In this document: piece by piece, positions 49,008-57,167 of the stretch
How the letters are laid out: each line of letters begins with the position of its first letter
Numbering within the stretch: position 1 is the first letter of the stretch
Assembly (NCBI GenBank): GCA_958296185.1
Contig: CATQIB010000005.1
Location: 107,501-164,667, forward strand
Origin: an uncultured Mesonia sp.
GTDB taxonomy: Bacteria > Bacteroidota > Bacteroidia > Flavobacteriales > Flavobacteriaceae
Direction: 5' to 3'
DNA: 57,167 nt
Notes under the pieces: model-generated
What the model saw: only the letters and a program-made list of their open reading frames with translations
What the model was told of the DNA's origin: nothing
The model's database searches: none
Position numbers and translations under genes: made by a program

Positions 49008-50279
49008 TTATTTGTTGAGCAAAGATACACCAATTTGACAATTTAAGCATTTTTGTTTTTTACAATAATCTTGGTATAAGCTTAGTAAAGATTGAGAATG
49101 CCAAGCATTTTGTACCATTTCGGGTTTTAATTGTTTAAATTTTTTAACACGCGCATTTTCTTCCGCTTTAAGCGAACTCATTATGCTAAACAAATCATCT
49201 ACCACTTCTTTTCCGCGGGCTTTGTGATAACTAAAACTAAAGGGAACCAATACATTGATGATCATTAAATCTACGAAAGAAGTAGAGAGTTTTTTCACCC
49301 TAGTTTTAGAGTTGACCTCAAAATTATAATGCGTTTCCCAATACGGGCTGGTTTTAACTTTAAATAAGAGATCTCTCCATAATTGAATATCGGGTTTTTC
49401 AATCAGTAAATTAAAAAAATTGGCCGAATCCTGATATAAATAAGCTAACTGAGCTAGTCGAATGCTAGGAAAATTAGATGGTCTTAACCTAAAAAATGCC
49501 AAGGGGTTTGTAATACTTGCTAATTGGTATTTATGGCGAAGAAAAGCAAATTCTTTTTGGAGTTCTTGGTAATAGACATCTTCTTTCTCACTTTCTAATA
49601 ATTTACACATCCCCATAAACAAGGCTTCTAAGACTTGAACTTTTTGCGTTTTACGTACTAGGTTAAATGGAATATTAGCAGCCATCTGTTGAAAGGATGA
49701 ACCGTTCACGTTAAGGCCAAAGCCTTTAGCGAAGAGAATAAACAAAACTTTTTCCCAATCGTTTTTGGTGCTTTGTAATAAAAGTTGAATGTACTCTGTT
49801 TTTTGCTCTAAACGGCGTATGTATAACTTCTCTTGCCAGCTATGTACTATAAAAGTTGAAAAATCGGGCAAGAGGTTTTCGCAGTTGATAAACTTTTTTT
49901 GCCTAGATAATTCTTGGTAGTGTTCTAAGCTTTCTAGATTTACGCAATGCTTCAAGCAAAGACTAGGTATACTGCTACCATCGCTTCTATAAACGGGCAT
50001 ATCTTCTTCCCACACCACATGCAAGATAACATTATCATAAGCTTTATCGGTATGATGGTGGTGTGCAAACCAATCGCTTGCCTTAAGATGAATTTCAACA
50101 TTACCCGCCCACAATTGGTCATCAATTTGAATTCTCGCATCAAAGAAATCGGGACCGCTTTTATCTTCATTATGCCAGCCTACATGTTTTACAACAATGG
50201 GGAGACCTTGACTGGTCTTTAGATCTAAAAAATTAAATTTTTTAAATTTCCATACATAATGTAAATAATCTTCTTTCAT
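49008..50279 (-). CDS. DUF2851 family protein
   Basis: The 423-residue soluble protein carries the DUF2851 core near its N-terminus (YLHYVWKFKKFN, VKHVGWHNEDKSGPDFFDARIQ, WAGNVEIHLKASDW, HHHHTDKAYDNVILHVVWEED) and a Cys-rich tail (CKKQKCLNCQIGVSLLN). Conserved acidic and His residues suggest a metal-dependent nuclease-like site, but no function is proven. The ATG at 50279 is used; an in-frame TTG upstream is less likely. It leads the PspC-K+ channel series. Confidence 0.88.
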   Translation of the reverse strand: MKEDYLHYVWKFKKFNFLDLKTSQGLPIVVKHVGWHNEDKSGPDFFDARIQIDDQLWAGNVEIHLKASDWFAHHHHTDKAYDNVILHVVWEEDMPVYRSDGSSIPSLCLKHCVNLESLEHYQELSRQKKFINCENLLPDFSTFIVHSWQEKLYIRRLEQKTEYIQLLLQSTKNDWEKVLFILFAKGFGLNVNGSSFQQMAANIPFNLVRKTQKVQVLEALFMGMCKLLESEKEDVYYQELQKEFAFLRHKYQLASITNPLAFFRLRPSNFPSIRLAQLAYLYQDSANFFNLLIEKPDIQLWRDLLFKVKTSPYWETHYNFEVNSKTRVKKLSTSFVDLMIINVLVPFSFSYHKARGKEVVDDLFSIMSSLKAEENARVKKFKQLKPEMVQNAWHSQSLLSLYQDYCKKQKCLNCQIGVSLLNK

Positions 50280-50443
50280 ATTACAAGACAAACAAAACCA
50301 ATCCGAGAGCTTTTAATCGCTCATTTATAACAACATAGGATTAAAGATACCTAATAAATTATAAACTTGTAGATTTTACTATTTTTTTTAGCCCAAAAAA
50401 TAAGTGTATTTTTAGGCTAAAATATAAGTAGTACAAAAGCAGC

Positions 50444-50608
50444 ATGGACACGTCACCTAAAAAAGAAAAATCAAAACAAAAAAAAAGCCTACGAGAAAGT
50501 TCAAATGCCTTCCTAAGGTTTTTAGGTGATGTTGGTTTTTATGTATGGAGTGGTGTTTTAGCAATTGGGGCTTTTTTGGCTTGGCTTATTTCTATTTTAC
50601 TAATATGA
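50444..50608 (+). CDS. Small single-pass membrane protein, 54 residues
   Basis: A short frame encodes a basic N-terminus (MDTSPKKEKSKQKKSLRESS), NAFLRFLGDVGFYVW and a hydrophobic C-terminal segment (about residues 33-54, rich in Leu and Ile). The stop TGA overlaps the ATG of the next gene (ATGA), showing translational coupling and supporting that it is real. A length of nine A in its codons 12-15 means the frame depends on that run being correct. I do not recognise a family; the pair looks like a two-gene membrane unit. Confidence 0.7.
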   Translation: MDTSPKKEKSKQKKSLRESSNAFLRFLGDVGFYVWSGVLAIGAFLAWLISILLI

Positions 50609-50958
50609 GTTTTACCCGCAGGTTATGGTTAGTGAGTACCGCGATAGCGCTTATCTATTTAGCACTCAAAGCCAGCCATTACAGTTTACCTGATGCCTTC
50701 AATTATTATTTAATGGATATTCTCTGCATGCCTGTTGTATTAGGTCTTATTCAAGGGGCAATGCGATTGGTTTTTCCTTCCTTTCATTTTACGGTTTTGA
50801 TGCTTGTGGTGTTGGTGGTTGGTTATTCTTTATATTTTGAATGGTACCTACCGCAGGTAAACAGCCGGTATACGGCAGACCTTTTAGATGTAGGTTGCTA
50901 TGCAATAGGAAGCGGTCTTTATGCTTTTTTTCAACACAAAGACCGCTTGGTTACTTAA
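50605..50958 (+). CDS. Small four-segment membrane protein
   Basis: The 117-residue protein starts at 50605, inside the preceding stop (MSFTRRLWLVSTAIALIY). It has about four hydrophobic segments separated by short loops and ends with a cytoplasmic basic tail (FFQHKDRLVT). A longer frame from 50545 is rejected because it lies over the 54-codon gene. Similar short proteins are found in flavobacteria under various names; I assign no function. Confidence 0.75.
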   Translation: MSFTRRLWLVSTAIALIYLALKASHYSLPDAFNYYLMDILCMPVVLGLIQGAMRLVFPSFHFTVLMLVVLVVGYSLYFEWYLPQVNSRYTADLLDVGCYAIGSGLYAFFQHKDRLVT

Positions 50959-50969
50959 AATCAAAAAAA

Positions 50970-53064
50970 TTATTCCCTAAACTTAGGGTTTATGTAAAGT
51001 TCTCCCTTCTTGAGTTTTGCTAAATACAATTTTAAATCTGCTCTTACCTCTGAAGATAACAAATATAACCCGATAATATTAGGAAAAGACATGGCTAAAA
51101 TCATCATATCGGCAAAGGTTAACACCGCCCCTAAACTTACTGAAGCACCAAGCACCACAAATACTAAAAACAGTACTTTAAAAACAAGTTCAGATTGTTT
51201 GCTTCTACCAAAAAGGTAGGTCCAAGAACGCATTCCGTAATACGACCAAGAGACCATTGTCGAAAAGGCAAATAAGAAAACAGCAAAAGCCAACACTGCT
51301 GGGAACCAAGAAATCACACTACCAAAAGCGTCTGAGGTTAACTCTACCCCACCTAAGCCTGTTCTTTCATGCATCCCTGAAAATATAAGCACTAGAGCGG
51401 TCATCGTACATACCACCATAGTATCTATAAAAGGCTCTACCAATGAAGTAAAACCATCGGCGATGGGGTTATTTGTTTTTGATGCACTGTGGGCAATAGC
51501 TGCCGATCCTACTCCTGCTTCACTAGAAAATGCAGCTCGTTGTAAACCAATAATCAATACGCCTATAAATCCTCCTTTGAGTGCATCGGCAGAAAGGGCA
51601 CCATTAAAAATAGCTGCGAATGCTCCTCCAATATTTTCAATATGCACACCTATAACAATTAAACAACCAATAATATAAACTGCCGCCATAAATGGCACAA
51701 CTCTGCCGGTTACCCGAGCAATACTGTTAATACCACCTATAATAACAGCACCTATTAGCAGAGCGAAGATGACACCAAACCAAAAGCCGTGACCTTGCAA
51801 GAAAGGTAATTGTTCTGATACTATTTTAAAGGCCTGGTTAGATTGCAACATATTTCCTCCGCCAAAAGAGGCTCCCACCCCTAGTACTGCAAATAGAATT
51901 GCCAAGAATTTTCCAAGACCTTTTAGGTTTTTCTTTTCTAAACCGTAACGCAGGTAATTCATAGGTCCACCAAATATACGCCCCTCTTTATTGATAAATC
52001 GATACTTTACCCCTAGCGTACATTCAACAAATTTTAGTGACATCGCGAAAAAACCAGCTAGAAACATCCAAAAGGTTGCCCCGGCGCCTCCTAAAGATAT
52101 GGCCACTGCCACGCCTGCAATATTTCCTAACCCAACGGTTGCCGATACGGCTGTTGCCATTGCTTGAAAGTGGGTTATAGTTCCTGGCGCATCGGGGTTG
52201 TCATATTTACCTCTTGCCAAATCAATGGAATGTTTAAAACCACTGATGTTTATGAAACCCAGACGAAAGGTGAAAAATATACTTCCTAAAATAAGCCAAA
52301 TCACAATAAACGGAATGGTATTGGTTCTTACCTCCCCATTATTATGCAATAAAGGTCGAGGCTCTTCAAATGCGATGCGTGCTAAAATGTGCGCATTGGC
52401 TTGTATCACATCTTTTTGATTATCTGGATTATAGATTACTTCTCCTACACCTACTTTATGTTCTAAACCGCCATTTACACTAGCAAAAACCGGCATCTCT
52501 TTACCGCTATCGCTTTGTATTATTGCTATCTTATCTCCCGTTTTAACGGATTCACCATCGGCTACCAACCAAGTTTTCAAGGTATAAGTAGCCTGTGTTG
52601 TGGCATCCCAATTAGGAATACCAATACGCTCATGTTGGGTGTAAACCACAGGGTCATAAATGCCCAAACTTGCAAAAGGATCCCAAAATAGAATACTGGC
52701 CAATACATCAACAGCAGGTTGTACCTTGCTGTTAAAAATTTCGGTGATTGATTGGGCCGGGATTTAAAGGTTTTGGTAACTTCATTACCTTGACTATCTA
52801 CTACACGAACGTGATGAGCCATACCCTCAATTAGACCGTAGATTTAGTGGCTTGCATAGAAGTTTCTTTATTGCTCCAATAATACGTATAAGGTGCTACC
52901 CCTCCACTCACTTGTAGCATGGCCTCGGCATCATTTATCTCCCGACTAGGATTTTTAAGGTCTAATTCTACCAATAGACTCCTATCTGTATTTAATTGAT
53001 CTTGAGCTAATAGCGGATTTAAACTAATTAATAATACGAATAGGCAATACAAATATTTATTCAT
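50970..53064 (-). CDS. AGCS-family sodium:amino-acid symporter with N-terminal SprB-like and lipoyl-like domains (copy 2, two frameshifts)
   Basis: This is a paralog of the gene at 45550-47643 with the same layout: signal peptide (MNKYLYCLFVLLI), SprB-like domain (GGVAPYTYYWSNKETS), ILFWDPFASLGIYDPVVY, lipoyl-like domain (WLVADGESVKTGDKIAII) and the AGCS core. The frame breaks at 52836-52837 (CC for CCC) and 52763-52765 (TTT for TTTT, plus strand); one base added at each gives 698 residues against 697 in copy 1. The lipoyl-like lysine is not at the same position in the two copies. It ends 11 bases from the convergent small-protein gene. Confidence 0.9.
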
Positions 53065-53081
53065 GGGTTGTAATTTATTTA

Positions 53082-53110
53082 ATAAAAAAATCCTGCTTTT
53101 GGCAGGATTT
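53082..53110 (-). terminator. Terminator after the cysteine-synthase-family gene
   Basis: On the minus strand AAATCCTGC pairs with GCAGGATTT (plus 53102-53110 and 53088-53096) with a 5-base loop and a T-run of seven. Confidence 0.88.
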
Positions 53111-53129
53111 AATGTTGTAATTTATTTCT

Positions 53130-54110
53130 TTAGTCTAGGAAACCTTGGGCTTTCATCCAATCATCATTGAACATTTTACCTACATAGCGACTCCCATGGT
53201 CGTGAAACAATACCACCACCACATCATCTTTGGTAAAATGTTCTTTTAACTGTAACAAGCCTTTCATAGCGGCACCTGCAGAATTTCCTAAAAACATGCC
53301 TTCTTCTTTAGCTAGTTTTTGGGTGTAAACTGCAGCATCTTTGTCGGTTACTTTGGTAAAACCATCGATAATTGAAAAGTCTACATTTTTAGGTAAAATA
53401 TCCTCTCCGATTCCTTCGGTAACATACGGGTAGATCTCCTTTTCATCAAATATACCGGTTTCATGGTATTTTTAAAAACGCTACCATAAGTATCTATACC
53501 CCAAACCTTAACATTCGGGTTTTGTTCTTTCAGGTATTTACCAACTCCCGAAATAGTACCTCCCGTGCCCACTCCAACTACAAAATGAGTAACCTTACCC
53601 TCGGTTTGTTTCCAAATTTCTGGTCCGGTGCTTTCATAATGCGCTTTGGCATTACTGGGGTTATCATATTGGTTCACATACCACGAATTAGGAGTCTCTT
53701 CGGCTAAACGCTTAGAAGTAGAATAATAAGAACGCGGATCGTCTGGTTCTACATCGGTGGGGCAAACAACCACCTCACTCCCCACGGCGCGTAAAATATC
53801 AATCTTTTCTTTGCTTTGTTTATCTGCAATTACACAAACCATTTTATAACCTTTTTACAATTGCAGCAAGGGCTAGCCCCATACCGGTATTTCCTGAGGT
53901 TCCCTCAATTATAGTACCGCCTGGTTTTATTTTTCCTTCTTTTTCGGCATCTTCAATCATTTTCACCGCCATACGGTCTTTAACCGAGTTACCCGGATTG
54001 AAAGTTTCATATTTTGCCAAAACCAAAGCAGGAATTTCGGCAGCTAATTTATTTATTTTAACCAATGGGGTATTACCTATGGTTTCTAATATATTGTTTT
54101 TATAATCCAT
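53130..54110 (-). CDS. PLP-dependent cysteine synthase/cystathionine beta-synthase family (two frameshifts)
   Basis: The enzyme condenses O-acetylserine or serine with sulfide or homocysteine. [20 protein letters not shown] (PLP Lys), [23 protein letters not shown] (phosphate loop) and, past the breaks, [10 protein letters not shown] and [10 protein letters not shown] are present. The frame breaks at 53852-53856 (one extra A on the minus strand, five for four) and 53469-53473 (five for six). The two compensate, giving 326 residues. Substrate specificity cannot be set; it lacks the haem and CBS domains of animal enzymes. It is the first gene of its transcript. Confidence 0.88.
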
Positions 54111-54129
54111 CGTGCAATTTTTTCGGCTG

Positions 54130-54137
54130 CAAAGATA
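54130..54137 (-). promoter_or_regulatory. Putative -7 box of the cysteine-synthase-family gene
   Basis: On the minus strand TATCTTTG, identical to the rrn P1 and P2 -7 boxes, lies 19 bases before the ATG. The -33 position has TTTA rather than TTTG. Confidence 0.5.
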
Positions 54138-54251
54138 AGAAACATATTACGAGTAATAAAATTCTAATAAATGCTTAACAAAATAGACTCAAAATCTTAT
54201 AAAAATAAGAATTTGATAATTTAAATCCGCTTTAAAGCGAGAGGCTCCAAA

Positions 54252-55492
54252 TCAGTCAAACTTAATCGCCTTTACCGGATTTATTCTCGCAATTAAAATA
54301 CTAGGTATTAAAAGCATAAATAAGCAAAGTAAAAGCGTGCCTAAATTTATTAGTACCACGTAATTCCAATTTAAGAATACAGGTGCTTCGGTAACATAAT
54401 AGGTTTCTGGGTTAAGGGCAATCAGCTTAAAATGTTTTTGAATAAGCAACAAGCCAATACCAATTACATTGCCCCAAAATAATCCCTTTAGTATTAAATA
54501 AGCCGCGTTGTAAAGAAATATTTTACGAATACTCCAATCTGTGGCCCCTAAGGCTTTGAGCATTCCAATCATAGGGGTTCTTTCTAATATTAGTACCAGT
54601 AAAGCAGTTATCATATTAATGCCTGAGACCAAAATCATAATCCCAATGATAAGTGCAATATTAAAATCGAATAAGGCCAACCACTCAAAAATTGAAGCAT
54701 ATTCTTGCTGAATACTCACGGCATCTAAAAAAGAACTAATGTGTTCATAAATTGCTCTTCCCTTTTGGGGAAGCTCTTTAAAGTTCTCTACAAATACCTC
54801 GAAATAACCTATTTGATTAGCATCCCATTTGTTTAAGCGTTGTATTTGAGTAATATCGGCTAGTAAAAAGGTTTCATCAAATTCCTGAAAGCCAGAATTA
54901 TATATTCCTACCACTTCAAAAGCGACTAAGCGAGGTCGTTTTTGATTTTCATCATTCATAAAATAGACCACCACTTGATCATCTAACTCAAACTTCAATC
55001 GCTTTGCGAGATAAGAAGAGATTAGAATTTCTTTACTATTGGGTGAGTTTGCTTTATATTGCGGCAACCTTCCAGATACCAAATACTCTTCAAAATACGT
55101 CCAGTTATAATCTTGGCCTACCCCTTTAACTACAATTCCTTCAAAAGTTTCGGCGGTACGTATGACCCCATATTTGGTAGCCACCGCCTGGATGTGTTTT
55201 ATACCTTCAATTTGATTAAAATCGGGGTAAAACTCTTGATGCTTATCGATAGGAATAACCGAAATCTGTGCATCTGTATTATTAATACTGCTTATTTTAA
55301 CATGCCCATTAAATGCCGCTATTTTATCGCGGATCTTTTGCTGTAGCCCCACACTGTAGCCACGGCAACCAACATCATAACCACTCCTACTGCAATTGCA
55401 GTAACCGCTATTTTAATAATTGGTGCAGATATACTACTTTTATAATCTTTAGCACCGATAAGGCGCTTACTTATAAAAAATTCGAAATTCAA
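54252..55492 (-). CDS. LolC/LolE (FtsX/MacB)-type ABC transporter permease (one frameshift)
   Basis: The protein has an N-terminal membrane segment (about residues 27-47 after NFEFFISKRL), a large periplasmic domain, and three C-terminal membrane segments with the FtsX signature (LVLILERTPMIGMLKALGAT). These permeases release lipoproteins from the inner membrane or move other substrates. The frame breaks at about 55354 (ACAGTG where ACAGGTGTG gives ATGVGLQQKIRDKI); adding one G gives 413 residues. The start is probably the TTG at 55492, just before NFEFFI; a TTG at 55513 is in frame and would overlap namZ. It leaves only 9 bases between divergent starts. Confidence 0.85.
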
Positions 55493-55501
55493 TTTTAGCT
55501 T

Positions 55502-56728
55502 ATGTTTTTTCAATTGGTCAAAAATACACTTTTTCTTGCGGTTTTAGGTCTGGTTTCTTGTCAGGCTCAAACAAATTCAGAAAAACAAACCCACAATATG
55601 GAGCGCCAGGCTTCACCCTCAAATACTTTAATGGTAGGCGCTAACCAAACACAAGCTTATTTTAATAAACTCAAAGGTAAACGTATCGGAATAGTAGGGA
55701 ATCAGACCTCGGTTATATTTAAAGAAAACGGAGCATATACTCATTTGGTCGATAGCTTATTGGCACATAATTTTAATATTGTTCGTGTTTTCTCACCCGA
55801 GCATGGTTTTAGAGGTAAGGCAGATGCAGGCGAGCAAGTAAAAAACGGTATGGATACGCAAACGGGTCTACCCATCATTTCGCTGTATGGAAAAAACAAA
55901 AAACCCACTCCAGCACAACTAGAAGGTTTAGATTTACTCATTTTTGACATACAAGATGTAGGCACTCGGTTTTACACTTATATTTCAACTTTGCATTATG
56001 TGCTAGAAGCTGCTGCCGAAAATAATATTGCTGTTTTAGTTCTCGATAGGCCTAACCCCAATGGCGCTTATGTAGACGGTCCCGTTTTAGAATTACAAAA
56101 TAAAAGTTTTGTAGGAATGCATCCCATACCTGTTGTACACGGTATGAGTATAGGCGAATATGCTCAAATGATTGTAGGACAAAATTGGCTCGAAAAAGGC
56201 GTAAAACCCGAATTAGAAGTTATTCCTGTAAAAAATTACACGCGCCAAGACGCATATACTCTACCTATAAAACCTTCGCCAAACCTCCCCAACGCTCAGG
56301 CTATAAAATTATACCCTAGTCTTTGTTTTTTTGAAGGCACTCAGGTGAATGCAGGGCGTGGTACCGCCTTGCAATTCCAAGTTTTTGGTTCACCTTTTTT
56401 ATCCAAAAACTATTTTGATTATTCCTATATCCCAAAAGCCAATGAGGGGGCCAAAAATCCAAAACACAAAGGCCAATTGTGCTACGGAAAAAACTTATCA
56501 ACCATTACGCCCCAAGATAAAATACAATTGAATTGGTTAATAGAAGCCTATGAAAATACAGCCGATAAAAGTAAATTCTTTAACTCTTTTTTCACCAAGT
56601 TAGCGGGCACTACAAAATTACAAGCTCAAATCGAAGCAGGTTTAAGCCCAGAAGCCATTCGCAAAACTTGGAAACCGGCACTTAAAGCATTTAAAAAGAT
56701 GAGAGCTAATTATTTGATTTACGAATAG
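55502..56728 (+). CDS. DUF1343 protein, NamZ-type exo-beta-N-acetylmuramidase (lipoprotein)
   Basis: The 408-residue lipoprotein has a lipobox (GLVSC, Cys20) and the DUF1343 domain: RIGIVGNQTSV, RVFSPEHGFRG, GLPIISLYG, LIFDIQDVGTRFYTYIST, VLDRPNPNG, VVHGMSIGEYA and EGTQVNAGRGT. NamZ enzymes (GH171, from B. subtilis YbbC and Tannerella) cleave N-acetylmuramate from the non-reducing end of peptidoglycan fragments, so a role in cell-wall recycling or scavenging is inferred. It diverges from the LolC/E-type gene with almost no intergenic room, so its promoter must lie within that gene. Confidence 0.9.
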   Translation: MFFQLVKNTLFLAVLGLVSCQAQTNSEKQTHNMERQASPSNTLMVGANQTQAYFNKLKGKRIGIVGNQTSVIFKENGAYTHLVDSLLAHNFNIVRVFSPEHGFRGKADAGEQVKNGMDTQTGLPIISLYGKNKKPTPAQLEGLDLLIFDIQDVGTRFYTYISTLHYVLEAAAENNIAVLVLDRPNPNGAYVDGPVLELQNKSFVGMHPIPVVHGMSIGEYAQMIVGQNWLEKGVKPELEVIPVKNYTRQDAYTLPIKPSPNLPNAQAIKLYPSLCFFEGTQVNAGRGTALQFQVFGSPFLSKNYFDYSYIPKANEGAKNPKHKGQLCYGKNLSTITPQDKIQLNWLIEAYENTADKSKFFNSFFTKLAGTTKLQAQIEAGLSPEAIRKTWKPALKAFKKMRANYLIYE

Positions 56729-57167
56729 TAAAATATGATTAAGGATAGGAAATTAAAATAAAGGAAAACACAATTTTAAAAATACGGGTGTTTAAGAAAA
56801 AGTTGTGTAAACCATTCAATCTGCCTGGCTATATAGGGCATTGATCAAACCAATATGAATTATCTAAGGTTAATCAAAAATATTCTTAAAAATTAAAACT
56901 TAAGAATAACGGTAGGTATAGATTGTTTATTTTGTAAAAATTTTTACAAGTAACTATGACCTCGAACATAGCGTAATTTACCTATTTGCTTCTCAAAAGA
57001 AGGTAAATTCTCTATAAATTAGATAATTCATAATTTAATGAATTCTTATTTCTCATAGGTTGTCCGCAGATCAAAACACAAAATAAAGGTATTGATTGCT
57101 GGCCTATATAACTCTAATTATAAATTCTTAAAGGGTAATAAAACGAGATCAGAAATTACAATTTTTT
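56729..57167. other. AT-rich region without a convincing gene
   Basis: The last 439 bases hold no long frame. A 21-codon minus-strand frame (56776-56841) reads MPYIARQIEWFTQLFLKHPYF, which looks protein-like but stands alone, and may be a remnant. I see no tRNA, clear promoter or terminator. Confidence 0.55.

Noticed and set aside
56776..56841. 21-codon protein-like frame MPYIARQIEWFTQLFLKHPYF
   Set aside because: It looks like a protein tail, but stands alone with a stop just upstream and no recognisable rest; a remnant at best.

Overview
The window is chromosomal DNA from a member of the Bacteroidota, almost certainly family Flavobacteriaceae. The evidence is a SusC/SusD pair, type IX secretion (T9SS) sorting domains of types A and B, PorP/SprF and gliding-motility proteins (GldF, GldG), promoters of the Bacteroidota form (-33 TTTG, about 19 bp, -7 TAnnTTTG), few Shine-Dalgarno sequences, low GC, and a 16S rRNA 5' part of Bacteroidota type. 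I cannot fix the genus from the sequence alone.

Layout. 1-950: 5' two thirds of a 16S rRNA gene on the minus strand, entering from the window edge. 951-1924: rRNA leader with three regularly spaced rrn promoters. 1925-6720: SusC/SusD outer-membrane uptake pair with a terminator. 6761-11825: DUF4294 protein, M42 aminopeptidase, topoisomerase IB, then purC and phoH on the minus strand. 11919-15448: SAM-hydrolase-like protein, ABM-domain protein, gldF and gldG as one tightly packed plus-strand operon. 15454-17690: a small helical protein, and idi, a pterin synthase and manA packed together on the minus strand. 17753-24896: a cell-surface module of an 11-repeat T9SS type B giant protein, a PorP/SprF protein and an OmpA/PD40 protein. 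25101-26684: prfC with three frameshifts. 26759-28584: three small T9SS type A cargo proteins, two of them tandem paralogs. 28742-42358: the core transcription/translation block in minus-strand order tRNA-Thr, Tyr, Gly, Thr, tuf, tRNA-Trp, secE, nusG, rplKAJL, rpoB, rpoC, DUF3467. 42487-50279: xerC, acyl-CoA dehydrogenase, a helix-hairpin-helix protein, an AGCS symporter, a K+ channel, a PspC protein and DUF2851. 50444-50958: two overlapping small membrane-protein genes, the first only 54 codons. 50970-55492: a second AGCS symporter, a cysteine-synthase-family gene and a LolC/E-type permease, all frameshifted. 55502-56728: a NamZ-type (DUF1343) muramidase lipoprotein. 56729-57167: no convincing gene.

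Most of the window is housekeeping. The less ordinary parts are: (i) two AGCS symporters that each carry an extracytoplasmic SprB-like domain plus a lipoyl-like domain whose lysine is not conserved between the copies; (ii) a possible mutually exclusive RNA fold between rplL and rpoB; (iii) three rrn promoters spaced 91 and 93 bp apart; (iv) the type B giant repeat protein with its SprF and OmpA partners; (v) tandem T9SS cargo paralogs with conserved ends and divergent centres.

A strong quality signal runs through 25-55.4 kb. Seven genes, including rplK, carry eleven single-base indels in total, nearly all one base missing from an A/T or G/C run. Each gene regains its full family length once these are corrected. 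I read them as consensus errors rather than true pseudogenes and annotate the genes over their full spans.
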